Source of the DNA: JBQDBK01 sp052090825
Lineage (GTDB): Bacteria > Bacillota > Clostridia > Tissierellales > Peptoniphilaceae
Length of the DNA stretch: 64,000 nucleotides
Reading direction: 5' to 3'
Assembly (NCBI GenBank): GCA_052090825.1
Contig: JBQDBK010000002.1
Span: 115,718 to 179,717, forward strand
Shown piece by piece: positions 1-9,158 of this stretch (positions are counted from its first letter, which is position 1; each line of letters opens with the position of its first letter). Both the position numbers and the translations under genes were made by a program. The notes under the pieces are model-generated. The model did no database searches, had not been told where the DNA came from, and saw only the letters and a list, made by a program, of their open reading frames with translations.

Positions 1-981
1 ATAAATATACCTCTTACAGAACTAAGAGAAAGATATGAAGAACTAGAAAAAGATAAAGAATATATTCTATATTGTGCAGTTGGGTTAAGAGGATATATAG
101 GAGAAAGAATATTAAAGCAAAAAGGTTATAAGGTGAAAAATCTTCTAGGAGGTTATTTAACTTATAAACAATTAAATCAAGATAATAGTATAAAAGATAT
201 GGGTAAAGAAAATAAAAAATTTGAAAATAATACTTCAAAAAATAATATAAAAGATATAATAGAACTAGATGTTTGTGGTTTGAGTTGTCCTGGTCCAATA
301 GTCAGTGTATCCAAAAAAATGGAAGAGCTAAAAGAAGGAGAAATTCTTCAAGTTAAGTCAACTGATCCTGGATTTGCTAGGGATATTGAAAGTTGGTGTT
401 CTAATACTTGTAATACTTTAGAAGATAAAGAAGAAGGCAAGGGATATTGGACAGTAAACATTAGAAAAGGACAGGGAACAGAAAACAAACTTTGCGAAAT
501 AAGTTCTTCCTCTAAAGAAAAGACTATGATTGTATTTGATGGTGACTTGGATAGAGCTATAGCAGCCTTTATAATTGCAAATGGATCCTTAGCTATGGGG
601 AACAAGGTTAATATGTTCTTCACTTTTTGGGGATTAAATATTCTAAGAAAAAAAGAAAAGGTGAATGTAAAAAAAGACTTTATGGGTAAGATGTTTGGAG
701 CTATGATGCCAAGAGGGACAGGAAAACTTAGTTTATCTAAGATGAATTTTGGAGGAATGGGTTCAAAGATGATGAGAGGAATAATGAAGAAAAAAGGAAT
801 TTCTTCTCTTGAAGAATTAATAGAAGAAGCCATAGAAAATGGAGTAAAGATAATAGCCTGTCAAATGTCTATGGACGTTATGGGGATTACAAAAGAAGAG
901 TTAATAGATGGTGTAGAAGTTGGTGGAGTAGCTACTATGCTAAATGATAATGATAGATCAAATATGAATTTGTTTATATAA
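1..981 (+). CDS. C-terminal part of a rhodanese-TusA-DsrE2 sulfur-transfer protein (5' end outside window)
   Basis: The reading frame is open from base 1, so the start lies upstream. Three domains follow in order. The end of a rhodanese domain carries an active-site-like Cys in YCAVGLRG (bases about 85-110). A TusA-like domain has the CPGP motif near base 288. A DsrE2-like domain (about 510-960) has a Cys in IACQMSMDVMG. Proteins with this tail usually begin with a CoA-disulfide-reductase-type FAD/NAD(P) domain, which I infer lies to the left. The likely role is cytosolic persulfide or polysulfide handling. The ATG at 133 sits inside the rhodanese-TusA linker and is not a start. A strong hairpin terminator follows. 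Confidence 0.85.
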   Translation: MNIPLTELRERYEELEKDKEYILYCAVGLRGYIGERILKQKGYKVKNLLGGYLTYKQLNQDNSIKDMGKENKKFENNTSKNNIKDIIELDVCGLSCPGPIVSVSKKMEELKEGEILQVKSTDPGFARDIESWCSNTCNTLEDKEEGKGYWTVNIRKGQGTENKLCEISSSSKEKTMIVFDGDLDRAIAAFIIANGSLAMGNKVNMFFTFWGLNILRKKEKVNVKKDFMGKMFGAMMPRGTGKLSLSKMNFGGMGSKMMRGIMKKKGISSLEELIEEAIENGVKIIACQMSMDVMGITKEELIDGVEVGGVATMLNDNDRSNMNLFI

Positions 982-985
982 GCTT

Positions 986-1028
986 AAAAAACCTATTTAT
1001 TTAGTAATTACTAAATAAATAGGTTTTT
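986..1028 (+). terminator. Rho-independent terminator after the sulfur-transfer gene
   Basis: A near-perfect inverted repeat (AACCTATTTATTTAG and its complement around a TAATTA loop) is followed by a T run. Confidence 0.85.
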
Positions 1029-1138
1029 ATTAATTAATTAAAGTTTATTTAAATATAATTTTATTATTTTAATGTAAATATATAATATATTTGTAAGATT
1101 TTTCTAATTAATGAGTCTTATATATAGGAGGTGATAAA

Positions 1139-1624
1139 GTGACAGAAAAGGAATTTGAAGAAATATATAATTATTATTTTCAAGATGTATATAAATTTTC
1201 TTTGAGCTTAAGTAAAAATAAAGATATAGCAGAAGAAATAACGGCAGAAACATTTTTCAAAGCAATTAAATACATAGATAATTTTAGGGAAAGAGTAAGA
1301 TTAAAGTTTGGTTATTTCAAATTGCCAAAAATTAATACTATACATATCTTAGAAAAAATAAAAATCTACTCTATACAGATAATCTAGAAATGGCAGGTAT
1401 AATAGAAGAAAATATAAACTTATAAAAAGATTTTATAGTTAGTGATGAAATCTTAAGAGCAAATAATATTATAAATTTCATGTTTAAAAAAGCCATGTAG
1501 TGAAGTTTTTAGGATTAGGATTAATAGGGAATTAAGATTTAAAGAAACTGGTAAGCTATTTGGGAAATCAGAAAACTGGGTTTGTGTTAGCTATCATAGA
1601 GCAAGAAAAAAGTTAAGAATATTT
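1139..1624 (+). pseudogene. Decayed ECF sigma factor
   Basis: From a GTG at 1139 behind a good AGGAGGTGA site, the frame begins like clostridial ECF sigma factors, with region 2 motifs YYFQDVYKFSLSLSKN and AEEITAETFFKAIKYID. It then loses homology and stops at 1387. Region 4 reappears in another frame at about 1530-1620 (KETGKLFGKSENWVCVSY then HRARKKL), which is the helix-turn-helix that reads the -35 element. Stops and frameshifts separate the two halves, so no full sigma factor can be made. A remnant of the cognate anti-sigma factor follows directly. Assignment rests on recognisable family motifs. Confidence 0.8.
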
Positions 1625-1747
1625 ATGGAGATGAAATGCAAGGTAATTGGAGAAATACTTCTACTAGTAGTAGAAGAATTCTATAGTTTAGAAACTAGAG
1701 AAATTCTAATGGAATATTTAAGAGAATGTCCAAATTGTAGAAAATAA
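1625..1747 (+). pseudogene. Remnant of a zinc-finger anti-sigma factor
   Basis: A 40-codon frame starts MEMKCKVIGEILLLVVEEF and ends YLRECPNCRK. It resembles the N-terminal zinc-finger (zf-HC2) domain of anti-sigma factors, whose usual pattern is Cys near the start and ECPNC after the two helices. In intact clostridial loci this gene overlaps the sigma gene, and the same order is kept here. The membrane and sensor part is missing, and the frame ends at the CPNC motif. Either the gene was truncated or its remainder has been deleted. Confidence 0.65.
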
Positions 1748-1804
1748 TATGAATAATAAAAAAATTTTCAAATAGAGTATAATAATTATATAGATATGTA
1801 GGGT

Positions 1805-2008
1805 ATGGGATTAAAAAAGGTTAAAAAGAAAATTAAGAATAAAAACATTTATATAGGGATTTTATTGAGTTTGATTTTAGGATTTTTAACTTTATAAAAT
1901 TCTAGTTCTTCTAACCACATAAATAGAGATTTGCTATTTTTAATAAGTTCAACAATAGTAATATTTGCCATATTGACTTTATTAAAAGTAAAAAATAAAT
2001 TTTTATAA
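1805..2008 (+). pseudogene. Small two-helix membrane protein broken by an in-frame TAA
   Basis: From ATG 1805 the frame encodes a basic start and one hydrophobic helix (YIGILLSLILGFLTL). It hits TAA at 1895-1897 and continues in the same frame with a short polar loop and a second helix (LLFLISSTIVIFAILTLL) to TAA at 2008. Without the single internal stop it would be a protein of about 67 residues. The family is not recognised. It may have belonged to the broken sigma/anti-sigma locus just upstream. Confidence 0.45.
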
Positions 2009-2059
2009 TTTGAAAAAATTATTTATGGTATAATCAAAAAAGTATAAAGAGGTGTTTTT

Positions 2060-2728
2060 ATGAAAAGAGCTAAACAGACATCAGAATCTATAATATTAGC
2101 TATTTTCCTTGCTCTTAGTGGAGGATTCATGGATGCCTATTCTTATATAGCAAGAGGAGAGGTATTTTCAAATGCTCAAACAGGAAATATGTTACTTTTT
2201 GGAGTATATGCTTCTAAAGGGAACTTATCAAGGAGTTTGGATTATGCCTTGCCAGTGCTTTCTTTTGCTTTTGGGATTGCTTTGGCACAAATTATAAGAT
2301 TTAGGCTAAGGAAAAGAAAAAAGGTCCATTGGAGACAAATTGTAGTTTTTATAGAAATGGTATTACTTATTTTTGTATCAGGCTTATCTGCTAATGAAAA
2401 TTTTTTAGCAACTTTATTAATGTCTTTTGCTTGTGGGATGCAGGTTCAAAGTTTTAGAAAAGTCCACAACAATACTTTTTCTACAACAATGTGTATAGGG
2501 AATCTTAGAAGTGGAGTTCATGAGATCTTAGAGTATTCAGATAGTAGAAAAATTGAGCATTTAGAAAATGGATTTTTATATTTTTTTGTTATATTTTGTT
2601 TTATACTAGGAGCTGTAATAGGAGCACATTGTATAAATTTCATGGGATTAAGGGCTATAATAGTGAGTCCAATTTTACTTTTTATTTCAATTATTATTAT
2701 GATGGACGATAGAGAATGGAACCAATAA
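2060..2728 (+). CDS. YoaK-like membrane protein (DUF1275)
   Basis: This 222-residue integral membrane protein has about six hydrophobic helices. It contains hallmarks of the YoaK/DUF1275 family: an N-terminal ALSGGFMDAYSYI segment, a SNAQTGNMLLFG motif, and a central CGMQVQSFRK...TTMCIGNLRSG block. Family length is about 210-230 residues, so it is complete. The substrate is unknown. The ATG follows AGAGGTG with seven-base spacing. The gene stands alone between decayed genes and a terminator. Confidence 0.85.
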   Translation: MKRAKQTSESIILAIFLALSGGFMDAYSYIARGEVFSNAQTGNMLLFGVYASKGNLSRSLDYALPVLSFAFGIALAQIIRFRLRKRKKVHWRQIVVFIEMVLLIFVSGLSANENFLATLLMSFACGMQVQSFRKVHNNTFSTTMCIGNLRSGVHEILEYSDSRKIEHLENGFLYFFVIFCFILGAVIGAHCINFMGLRAIIVSPILLFISIIIMMDDREWNQ

Positions 2729-2742
2729 AATTCATACAATAT

Positions 2743-2797
2743 AAAAGCTGACCCAATATAAGCTGTTTAAATAACTTATATTAGGTCAGCTTTTTTG
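2743..2797 (+). terminator. Terminator after the YoaK-like gene
   Basis: A long stem (AAAGCTGACC paired with GGTCAGCTTT, extended by an AT-rich stem) is followed by a T run. Confidence 0.85.
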
Positions 2798-2928
2798 TTT
2801 TATGGATCACAGATTACATTAATATGAAGTTATAGAAATTTATATTACCTTAATATGGAGAATTTGATCTTTTATATATTAACAAAATAGTCAAATAAAT
2901 ATAAGTAAAGTTTGTTTAGGCATTTATA

Positions 2929-2975
2929 AGACAATGTCTATAAATTTTGCATATAACTTTTGTTATAATTATAAT
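2929..2975 (+). promoter_or_regulatory. Promoter with upstream palindrome for the MMPL operon
   Basis: TTGCAT (2947-2952) and TATAAT (2970-2975) are spaced by 17 bases. The short palindrome AGACAATGTCT at 2929-2939 lies just upstream of the -35 box. It could be an operator, as MMPL pumps are often repressor-controlled, but no regulator is adjacent. The rest of 2800-3047 shows nothing recognisable. Confidence 0.45.
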
Positions 2976-3047
2976 TAAATAAAGAAAGAAAAAGTGATTG
3001 GATGTTTTTTACATAGTTAGATTATTAGTAAGGGAGTTATTAATATT

Positions 3048-5144
3048 ATGAAAGAAAGTATAGGGCATAAAATTGCAAGGCATAGAGTTCTAATTTTGAT
3101 ATTTGCTACAATTCTATTAGGTTTTTCAGCACTAGGTTATATTAAAACAGGTATAAATTATGATCTCTTGGAATATCTCCCACAAAACTTAGATTCTACA
3201 ATAGGACAGAATATTTTAGACAAAAAATTTTCAAACGCTGCAACATCTATGTTTATTATTGAGAATAAAACTGATAAAGAGATTCAAAGCTTAAAAGAAA
3301 AAATACAAAAAGTAGAAGGTGTAGAAAAAGTAATTTGGCGTGATGATATTTTTGATATTAATATTCCTAGGGATATTCTACCTGATTCTGTAAATGAAAT
3401 TTTTTTCAGTAATAATAGTACAATGTTAATTGTTAAATTTAAAGAATCATCATCTTCTTCAATGACAATGAATTCAGTTGATAAGATAAGACAAATTGGT
3501 GGAGCGGAGGGATTTTTAAGTGGTATAACGCCAGTAGTAAAAGATACAAAAGATTTAATAGATATTGAAACACCAAAGTATATTGTTTTAGCAATTGTTT
3601 TAAGCACTATTGTTTTAATAGCTACAAATGAATCAACTTTAATACCTTTATTTTTTTTGATTAATATAGGATATGCAGTAATTTACAATTTAGGAAGTAA
3701 TGTTATATTTGGAGAAATTTCTTATATAACAAAAGCGATAGCAGCTGTTTTACAACTTGCTGTAACTATGGACTATTCAATATTTTTATATCACTCTTAT
3801 ACAGATCAAAGAAAAATTTATAAAAAAGATCATATATATGCTATGGGCATAGCTATAGATAAAACTATTTCATCTATTTTTGGAAGTTCATTTACAACTT
3901 TTGCTGGATTTTTAGCTCTAATAGCAATGGAGTTAAGCCTTGGAAAAGATATAGGATTTGTAATGGCAAAAGGAGTAGTATTTGGACTTATTACGGCGAT
4001 TACAATACTTCCCTCATTAATTCTTGTAGCAGATAAGTATATTTATAAATTTCAACACAAGTTATTGTTGCCTGAATTTATAAAGTCTTCAAATTTTATA
4101 GTAAAACACAATAAATTTTTATTAGTTGTATTTATTTTACTGTTTGTACCTGCTATTTATGGAAATATGAAAGCTCCAGTTTATTATAATCTAGACAGGT
4201 CACTACCAGATACTTTACCATCTATTGTTGCAAATAAAAAATTAAAAGAAAATTTCAATATGCAGTCTAGCCATTTTTTGATTTTAAAAGACAATCTTAA
4301 GGTTAAAGATTATGAAGAAATAATAAATAAAATTGAAAGTATTGAGGGAGTTGAAAATGTACTTGCAATTGATAAATTTCTAGGACCTATGATTCCAAAG
4401 AGTTTTATTCCTAAAGAAGCTTCTGAATCTTTTATAAAAAATGGTTATGAAATGATTATGATTAATTCAAAGTATAGTATTGCAACAGATGATGTATCAA
4501 ATCAGATGGATAAAATTATCGAAATTGCAAAATCTTATGATAAAAATGCTAAACTCACAGGAGAAGCTGCCCTCACAAGAGATCTTACATTAATAGCAGA
4601 TTCGGATTTTAAAAAAGTTAATATTTTTTCTATAGTGCTAGTATTTTTTATAATAATGTTGCTTTATAAGTCTTTAATCTTACCTGTTCTACTTATACTA
4701 GCTATAGAGTTAGCGATATTTATAAATATGGGGTTTGGATTTTATACAAATACTCCTATACCATTTGTTGCATCTATTATAATTGGTACTGTGCAGTTGG
4801 GATCGACTATAGATTATTCCATATTATTGAGTATGAAATTTTTTGATGAACTTAAGGAGAATAAAGATAAATATACCGCTATAAAGGATACTTTAATATC
4901 TGTATCCAGACCAATAGTTACTAGTGCTATTTCTTTTATAGCAGCAACTATTGGCGTTGGTGTTTACTCTGATATGGATATAGTAAGTTCAATATGTATT
5001 ATGATGGCTAGGGGTGCATTTATATCTATGCTTGTAATCATAGTATTACTTCCATCTATAATATTGTTTTTTTATAAACCTCTAATTTATACAACAAAGA
5101 GCTTAGATTTTTTAAGAAAAGGAGATAAGAAAATTGAAAAATAA
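3048..5144 (+). CDS. MMPL-family RND transporter
   Basis: This 698-residue protein belongs to the RND superfamily, MMPL branch, which exports lipids or hydrophobic compounds using the proton gradient. One helix lies near residues 15-32, followed by an extracytoplasmic loop. A five-to-six-helix block follows, with MDYSIFLYHSYTDQRK in the first half. The pattern repeats in the second half, with STIDYSILLSMKFFDE in the matching position. These Asp-Tyr motifs are the conserved proton-relay positions. The gene overlaps the next one by 11 bases, which indicates translational coupling. The substrate cannot be told from the sequence. Confidence 0.9.
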   Translation: MKESIGHKIARHRVLILIFATILLGFSALGYIKTGINYDLLEYLPQNLDSTIGQNILDKKFSNAATSMFIIENKTDKEIQSLKEKIQKVEGVEKVIWRDDIFDINIPRDILPDSVNEIFFSNNSTMLIVKFKESSSSSMTMNSVDKIRQIGGAEGFLSGITPVVKDTKDLIDIETPKYIVLAIVLSTIVLIATNESTLIPLFFLINIGYAVIYNLGSNVIFGEISYITKAIAAVLQLAVTMDYSIFLYHSYTDQRKIYKKDHIYAMGIAIDKTISSIFGSSFTTFAGFLALIAMELSLGKDIGFVMAKGVVFGLITAITILPSLILVADKYIYKFQHKLLLPEFIKSSNFIVKHNKFLLVVFILLFVPAIYGNMKAPVYYNLDRSLPDTLPSIVANKKLKENFNMQSSHFLILKDNLKVKDYEEIINKIESIEGVENVLAIDKFLGPMIPKSFIPKEASESFIKNGYEMIMINSKYSIATDDVSNQMDKIIEIAKSYDKNAKLTGEAALTRDLTLIADSDFKKVNIFSIVLVFFIIMLLYKSLILPVLLILAIELAIFINMGFGFYTNTPIPFVASIIIGTVQLGSTIDYSILLSMKFFDELKENKDKYTAIKDTLISVSRPIVTSAISFIAATIGVGVYSDMDIVSSICIMMARGAFISMLVIIVLLPSIILFFYKPLIYTTKSLDFLRKGDKKIEK

Positions 5145-7977
5145 ACTTGGTAAAAATACAATAAGAATTATATCTTTTATTTTAGCTGGGGTTTTACTTT
5201 TTACATCAACACTTGTATTTGCTAATGATTCAGAAGTGAAAAAAGATGAAATTATATTTATAAATGCTGATTCTGATGGTAAAGTTTTAGATAGTACAGC
5301 TTCAATAAGATTACACTCAGACAAAGAACTTAAAAATATAAAAGATCCTACTAATCTTAGAAATATAGTAAATCTTAAAGGTGAGGAAGAACCTGTATTA
5401 TTGGGTGATGAATTAAAATGGAATAGTGGTAAGAAAGAAATTTATTATAAAGGAGATGCTCCTAAAGAGGCTCCTATAGGAATTAAAATTTCTTATAAGT
5501 TAGATGGAGAAGAATTTACAAAAGAAGAACTTAAAGGAAAATCAGGGCATTTGAATGTAAAAATAAATTTTGAAAATAAAAATTTTAAGGAAAAGAAAAT
5601 AAGAGGAGAAAATACAAGAATATATGTACCTTATACAGTATCATCATTTATGGCTTTTAAATCTGAAGAATGTGATAATATTAAAATAAATTCAGGAAAA
5701 GTAATTGATGATGGAAAAAGTAAAGTAGCTCTCTTTGTTGTTTTCCCAGGTATTTATAAAACCTTGAAAGAACCTTTATCAAAAATGGACATAGATATTG
5801 AAGATTATTTAAAAGAAGAAATTGAAATATCTTGTGATGTAAAAGAGTATAATCCTAAGTCAATGGTATTTGCTATAAGTCAAGAGTTACCAGAAATTGA
5901 TGAAATTAAAAATTTAAAGTCAATAGAAGATGTTGAAGATGGTCTTAACAAACTTAAATCAAATGGAAATAAATTACTTGATGGAGCAGGCAAGTTATAT
6001 GATGGACAAGTTGAGTTAAACGACGGAGTAGATAAGATTATAGATGGTTCTAAAAAGTTAAATGATGGAGCAAAAGATGCAAAAGAAGGTTCAGATGAAT
6101 TAAAAGATAAAATGTTAGATGTTATTGATGGAGTCAATAAGCTTACAGATGGGAGTGATGAACTTTCAAATGGAACAAAAAATTTAGTAGATGGCACAGG
6201 GAAACTAAAGACAGGAATGATAGAGTTTGATACTAATATAATAGATTTAGTTACAGGTGTAGAAAAGCTTGACGATGGTACAAATCGACTATTTTCAGGG
6301 GTTTCTGAGGCTAAAGATGGAGCTTATAAGCTTGATAGCGGAGCAAGAGAACTGAATAAGGGAATAATTGAGGCAAACAGTAATTATAAAAAATTGCAAG
6401 ATGGAGCAACAAGTTTATCGGATGGGGCAAGACAACTTGACTCAGGAATAGGTCAAATCAATGAAGGACTTGCTTCTGTAAATTTAGATAAAAAAATAGA
6501 TACAGCTGTTAAATCATTGGGAGACTTAAAGGTGGCTGTAGGACAACTTTCAGATGGAGGAAGTAAATTATCAACTGGTTTAAATGAACTTAATGGGGCA
6601 ATTAAAAATAAAGAATTTAAAGAAAATTCAATGAAACTTAAAAGCTCTTCAGAAAAGATAAATAGTGGTGCTGAGGGGCTTGCAAGTGGTAGTGGAAATA
6701 TTTTAACTGGAGCTCAAGGAATTAAAGATGGGGCAGATAAGTTAACCGGTCTATTAGAAGAAATTCAAGGTAAAGTTCCTGATAAAGGTAATAATACTAG
6801 TCAGGTGGCAAGTGGCGTAGATTATACTGCTGAAAATATAAGTAAAGCCATAAACGAAATTGAAGTTATACGAGAACAATATCCAGAAGTTGATTTAAGT
6901 GGAGTTATTACATCATTAGATTCTGCTCTTGGGGGACTTGAAGAAACTAGACAAGGGCTTGGGAAAGTAAATACATCGTCAAGCAGTGAATTAAAACAAG
7001 AAATAGGAGCTTCTATTGAAGGAGCAAGAAATCTTTCAAGTAAGGCAGGTCAACTTAGTACTGGAGCTGAAGAATTTTCTCAGGAGGCAAATAATTATTC
7101 TGGAGCTATTTTAGCCTATACAAGTGGAGTAAATTCTTTATCAGATGGAGCTAAACTTATAGCTGATAATATAGAGAAGTTGAGCAAAGCTTCTACAGAT
7201 TTATCAAATGGTCTTGTTGAGCTAAAATCTCAAGTAAACAACCTCTCTGGAAAAGTTAAACCAAGTGAGATAAAAACTAAGCTAAATGAACTTAAGGAAG
7301 GTATTGGATCACTTAAGGCGGGTTCAGGAAAACTTGCTATAGGTGCAGGGGAATTAAAATCAGGTCAAGAAAAATTATATAATGAGGGTTATTCAAAAAT
7401 TGAATCTGGTTCCTATGAATTAAAGGATGGAACAAATAAATTGGTTGATGGTTCAATAAAACTAAGTAATGGAGTTTCTGAACTTAAGAATGGAACAGAC
7501 AAACTTTATGATGGGTCTACAAAACTAAAGGACGGTTCAAGTAAATTAAGAACTGGAGTAGAAGATCTTGATAATGGAGCAATAAAGTTGAATAAGGGAA
7601 CAAGTGAACTTTCAAGTGGTGTAAAAGATATGTTTGAAGGAGTTAATAAGTTTAACGATGATGGAATTATACCTTTATCAGATGGTCTTTTAGAACTTTA
7701 CAATGGAACAAGTGAATTATATTCAAAAACTCCTAAGTTTAAAAATGGTTCTCAAGAATTACTTGATGGATCAAAAGATATGAAAGAAGGAGTTTCAGAG
7801 TATATGTCAAAAGGAATAAATAAAATATCTGATCAAGTTTTAGATAAAACTAAAGAGATTAAAAGACTTAAAGATATAGAAAAAGAAGTTAGAAAAATTT
7901 CAAAAGACTATTCTAGTTTTACTGGGAAAAGAGGAAAAATGGAATCAAATGTTAAATATATTATGAAAATAAAATAA
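5134..7977 (+). CDS. Secreted Leu-x-x-Gly heptad-repeat protein, partner of the MMPL transporter
   Basis: This 947-residue protein starts at a TTG eight bases after AAGGAGA, inside the end of the transporter gene. Residues about 8-30 form a signal peptide ending LVFANDS. A globular region of about 230 residues follows. Residues about 280-900 hold dozens of seven-residue units of the type xxxLxxG (for example KLYDGQVELNDGVDKI). This family (TIGR03057-type repeats) is usually encoded beside MMPL or YhgE membrane proteins. The repeats probably form a long extracytoplasmic rod. The C-terminus ends VKYIMKIK with no membrane anchor. I infer that it works with the transporter. Confidence 0.85.
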   Translation: MKNKLGKNTIRIISFILAGVLLFTSTLVFANDSEVKKDEIIFINADSDGKVLDSTASIRLHSDKELKNIKDPTNLRNIVNLKGEEEPVLLGDELKWNSGKKEIYYKGDAPKEAPIGIKISYKLDGEEFTKEELKGKSGHLNVKINFENKNFKEKKIRGENTRIYVPYTVSSFMAFKSEECDNIKINSGKVIDDGKSKVALFVVFPGIYKTLKEPLSKMDIDIEDYLKEEIEISCDVKEYNPKSMVFAISQELPEIDEIKNLKSIEDVEDGLNKLKSNGNKLLDGAGKLYDGQVELNDGVDKIIDGSKKLNDGAKDAKEGSDELKDKMLDVIDGVNKLTDGSDELSNGTKNLVDGTGKLKTGMIEFDTNIIDLVTGVEKLDDGTNRLFSGVSEAKDGAYKLDSGARELNKGIIEANSNYKKLQDGATSLSDGARQLDSGIGQINEGLASVNLDKKIDTAVKSLGDLKVAVGQLSDGGSKLSTGLNELNGAIKNKEFKENSMKLKSSSEKINSGAEGLASGSGNILTGAQGIKDGADKLTGLLEEIQGKVPDKGNNTSQVASGVDYTAENISKAINEIEVIREQYPEVDLSGVITSLDSALGGLEETRQGLGKVNTSSSSELKQEIGASIEGARNLSSKAGQLSTGAEEFSQEANNYSGAILAYTSGVNSLSDGAKLIADNIEKLSKASTDLSNGLVELKSQVNNLSGKVKPSEIKTKLNELKEGIGSLKAGSGKLAIGAGELKSGQEKLYNEGYSKIESGSYELKDGTNKLVDGSIKLSNGVSELKNGTDKLYDGSTKLKDGSSKLRTGVEDLDNGAIKLNKGTSELSSGVKDMFEGVNKFNDDGIIPLSDGLLELYNGTSELYSKTPKFKNGSQELLDGSKDMKEGVSEYMSKGINKISDQVLDKTKEIKRLKDIEKEVRKISKDYSSFTGKRGKMESNVKYIMKIK

Positions 7978-7978
7978 A

Positions 7979-8029
7979 TTCATATTAAAAAGCCTTATTA
8001 CAATTTATAATAAGGCTTTTTAATATGAA
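7979..8029. terminator. Bidirectional terminator between convergent genes
   Basis: A perfect 22-base inverted repeat (7979-8000 and 8008-8029) with an AAGCCTTATTA core and A and T runs on both sides ends transcription from both directions. Confidence 0.9.
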
Positions 8030-8043
8030 TTAAGTTTTAGTAA

Positions 8044-8838
8044 TTATTTTTTCCAAGAGTTTTCTTTTAATTCTTCTAGTTCTTTTTTAAATTCCGTATG
8101 GATCCAAGTAGGTAAAGATCTTAGCATTCTTCTTTTATTTAGATTAGCCTTGCGTAACTTCTCTTGCTTTATATTTAAAAGTAATTTTTTTTCAGCTTTC
8201 ATTTTTTTTAGCTTAAGTTTATATTCTTCACCGTCTTCTTGCAATTCTATAGAAGTTTTTGCTAATTGTTCTCCAATTTCATCAGAGATATATTTTAGTT
8301 TTTCTGAAATTTCATGAATATATTTAAGTTCTCTATTTAATTTCAATGTAGAATTTATACTTATAATTGTATCTATGAAAATACTTCCAACTCCTAAACC
8401 TATAAGAATAAATGAAATTAAACTAGGTAACATATGATATATCTTTATAAGGGAAGGGTGCAGATAGTCAACAACAAAAACACATCCAATACCCCAATAG
8501 ATAGAAAAACCTAAGCAAATATAACCTTTAATATTAAAAGGTCTGTTACTATAATCCCAAAAACGCTGATGAAATGCTTTCTCTAAAAACCATCCAACTA
8601 AAAATTCTAATATAGATGTAATTAAGATAGCTCCAAAAAATAAAATTATTTTATTATCTCTTAAATTAAAAAGACTTAATAAAACAAAAATCGATCCAAA
8701 ACCATAAATAGGGCAGTATGGGCCATTAAGATAACCTGGATTTATAAATATACCTCTATTTAAAGCTGAATATATGACTTCGGTACACCATCCTAAAAAT
8801 GAATAAATTAAAAAATAAAATAAATATTCTTTTATCAT
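8044..8838 (-). CDS. CmpB-type putative ABC-transporter membrane protein
   Basis: The 264-residue protein starts at ATG 8838, nine bases after AAAGGA. A start 13 codons upstream lacks a ribosome site. The opening FYFLIYSFLGWCTEVIYSAL, then GYLNGPYCPIYGFG, is diagnostic of the family annotated as putative ABC-transporter type IV (PF06541). There are about five helices to residue 175. A basic, Lys/Glu-rich cytoplasmic tail of about 80 residues is probably a coiled coil. No ATPase gene is adjacent, so the transporter label is uncertain and the function unknown. Confidence 0.8.
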   Translation of the reverse strand: MIKEYLFYFLIYSFLGWCTEVIYSALNRGIFINPGYLNGPYCPIYGFGSIFVLLSLFNLRDNKIILFFGAILITSILEFLVGWFLEKAFHQRFWDYSNRPFNIKGYICLGFSIYWGIGCVFVVDYLHPSLIKIYHMLPSLISFILIGLGVGSIFIDTIISINSTLKLNRELKYIHEISEKLKYISDEIGEQLAKTSIELQEDGEEYKLKLKKMKAEKKLLLNIKQEKLRKANLNKRRMLRSLPTWIHTEFKKELEELKENSWKK

Positions 8839-9158
8839 AGTATTAATTCCTTTCGTGTATTGAGAATATATTATCACTATATATAAAGAAGGACAATGGT
8901 CAAAATAGGATAATCGTACAGTAAATAAAGTTAATTAATAAAAGGATTATATTAAATATAAAAAATAGAGTATAAGATAGGAAATATAAATTAATAGTAA
9001 ACTTAAAAATTAAACAATTAATATTAAAATCTTAAAATTTTTCAATATATAGATTATAATTATAAATCATTTTAGATAAAGTAAGTTGATGTTATTGAAT
9101 TAATTTAAGTTGCTTTTTGGGTATATATAAAAAGTATATAAATAAAGAGGATGTTTAA
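8839..9158. other. Gene-free AT-rich stretch
   Basis: This is the divergent intergenic region between the CmpB-type gene and the sortase gene. It has many A/T runs and stop codons in all frames. I can pick out no clear promoter pair, repeat or RNA. Confidence 0.5.

Noticed and set aside
348..833. Long minus-strand open frame opposite the TusA-DsrE2 region
   Set aside because: It lies wholly antisense to a protein with clear domain motifs and has no ribosome site.
5880..6197. Minus-strand open frame rich in Pro and Ser opposite the heptad-repeat gene
   Set aside because: The repeating composition mirrors the heptad repeats of the sense strand. It is a shadow.
5950..7800. Regular DNA repeats that could suggest a CRISPR or satellite array
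   Set aside because: The period is 21 bases with drifting sequence and fits seven-residue protein repeats in one open frame. There are no spacers.
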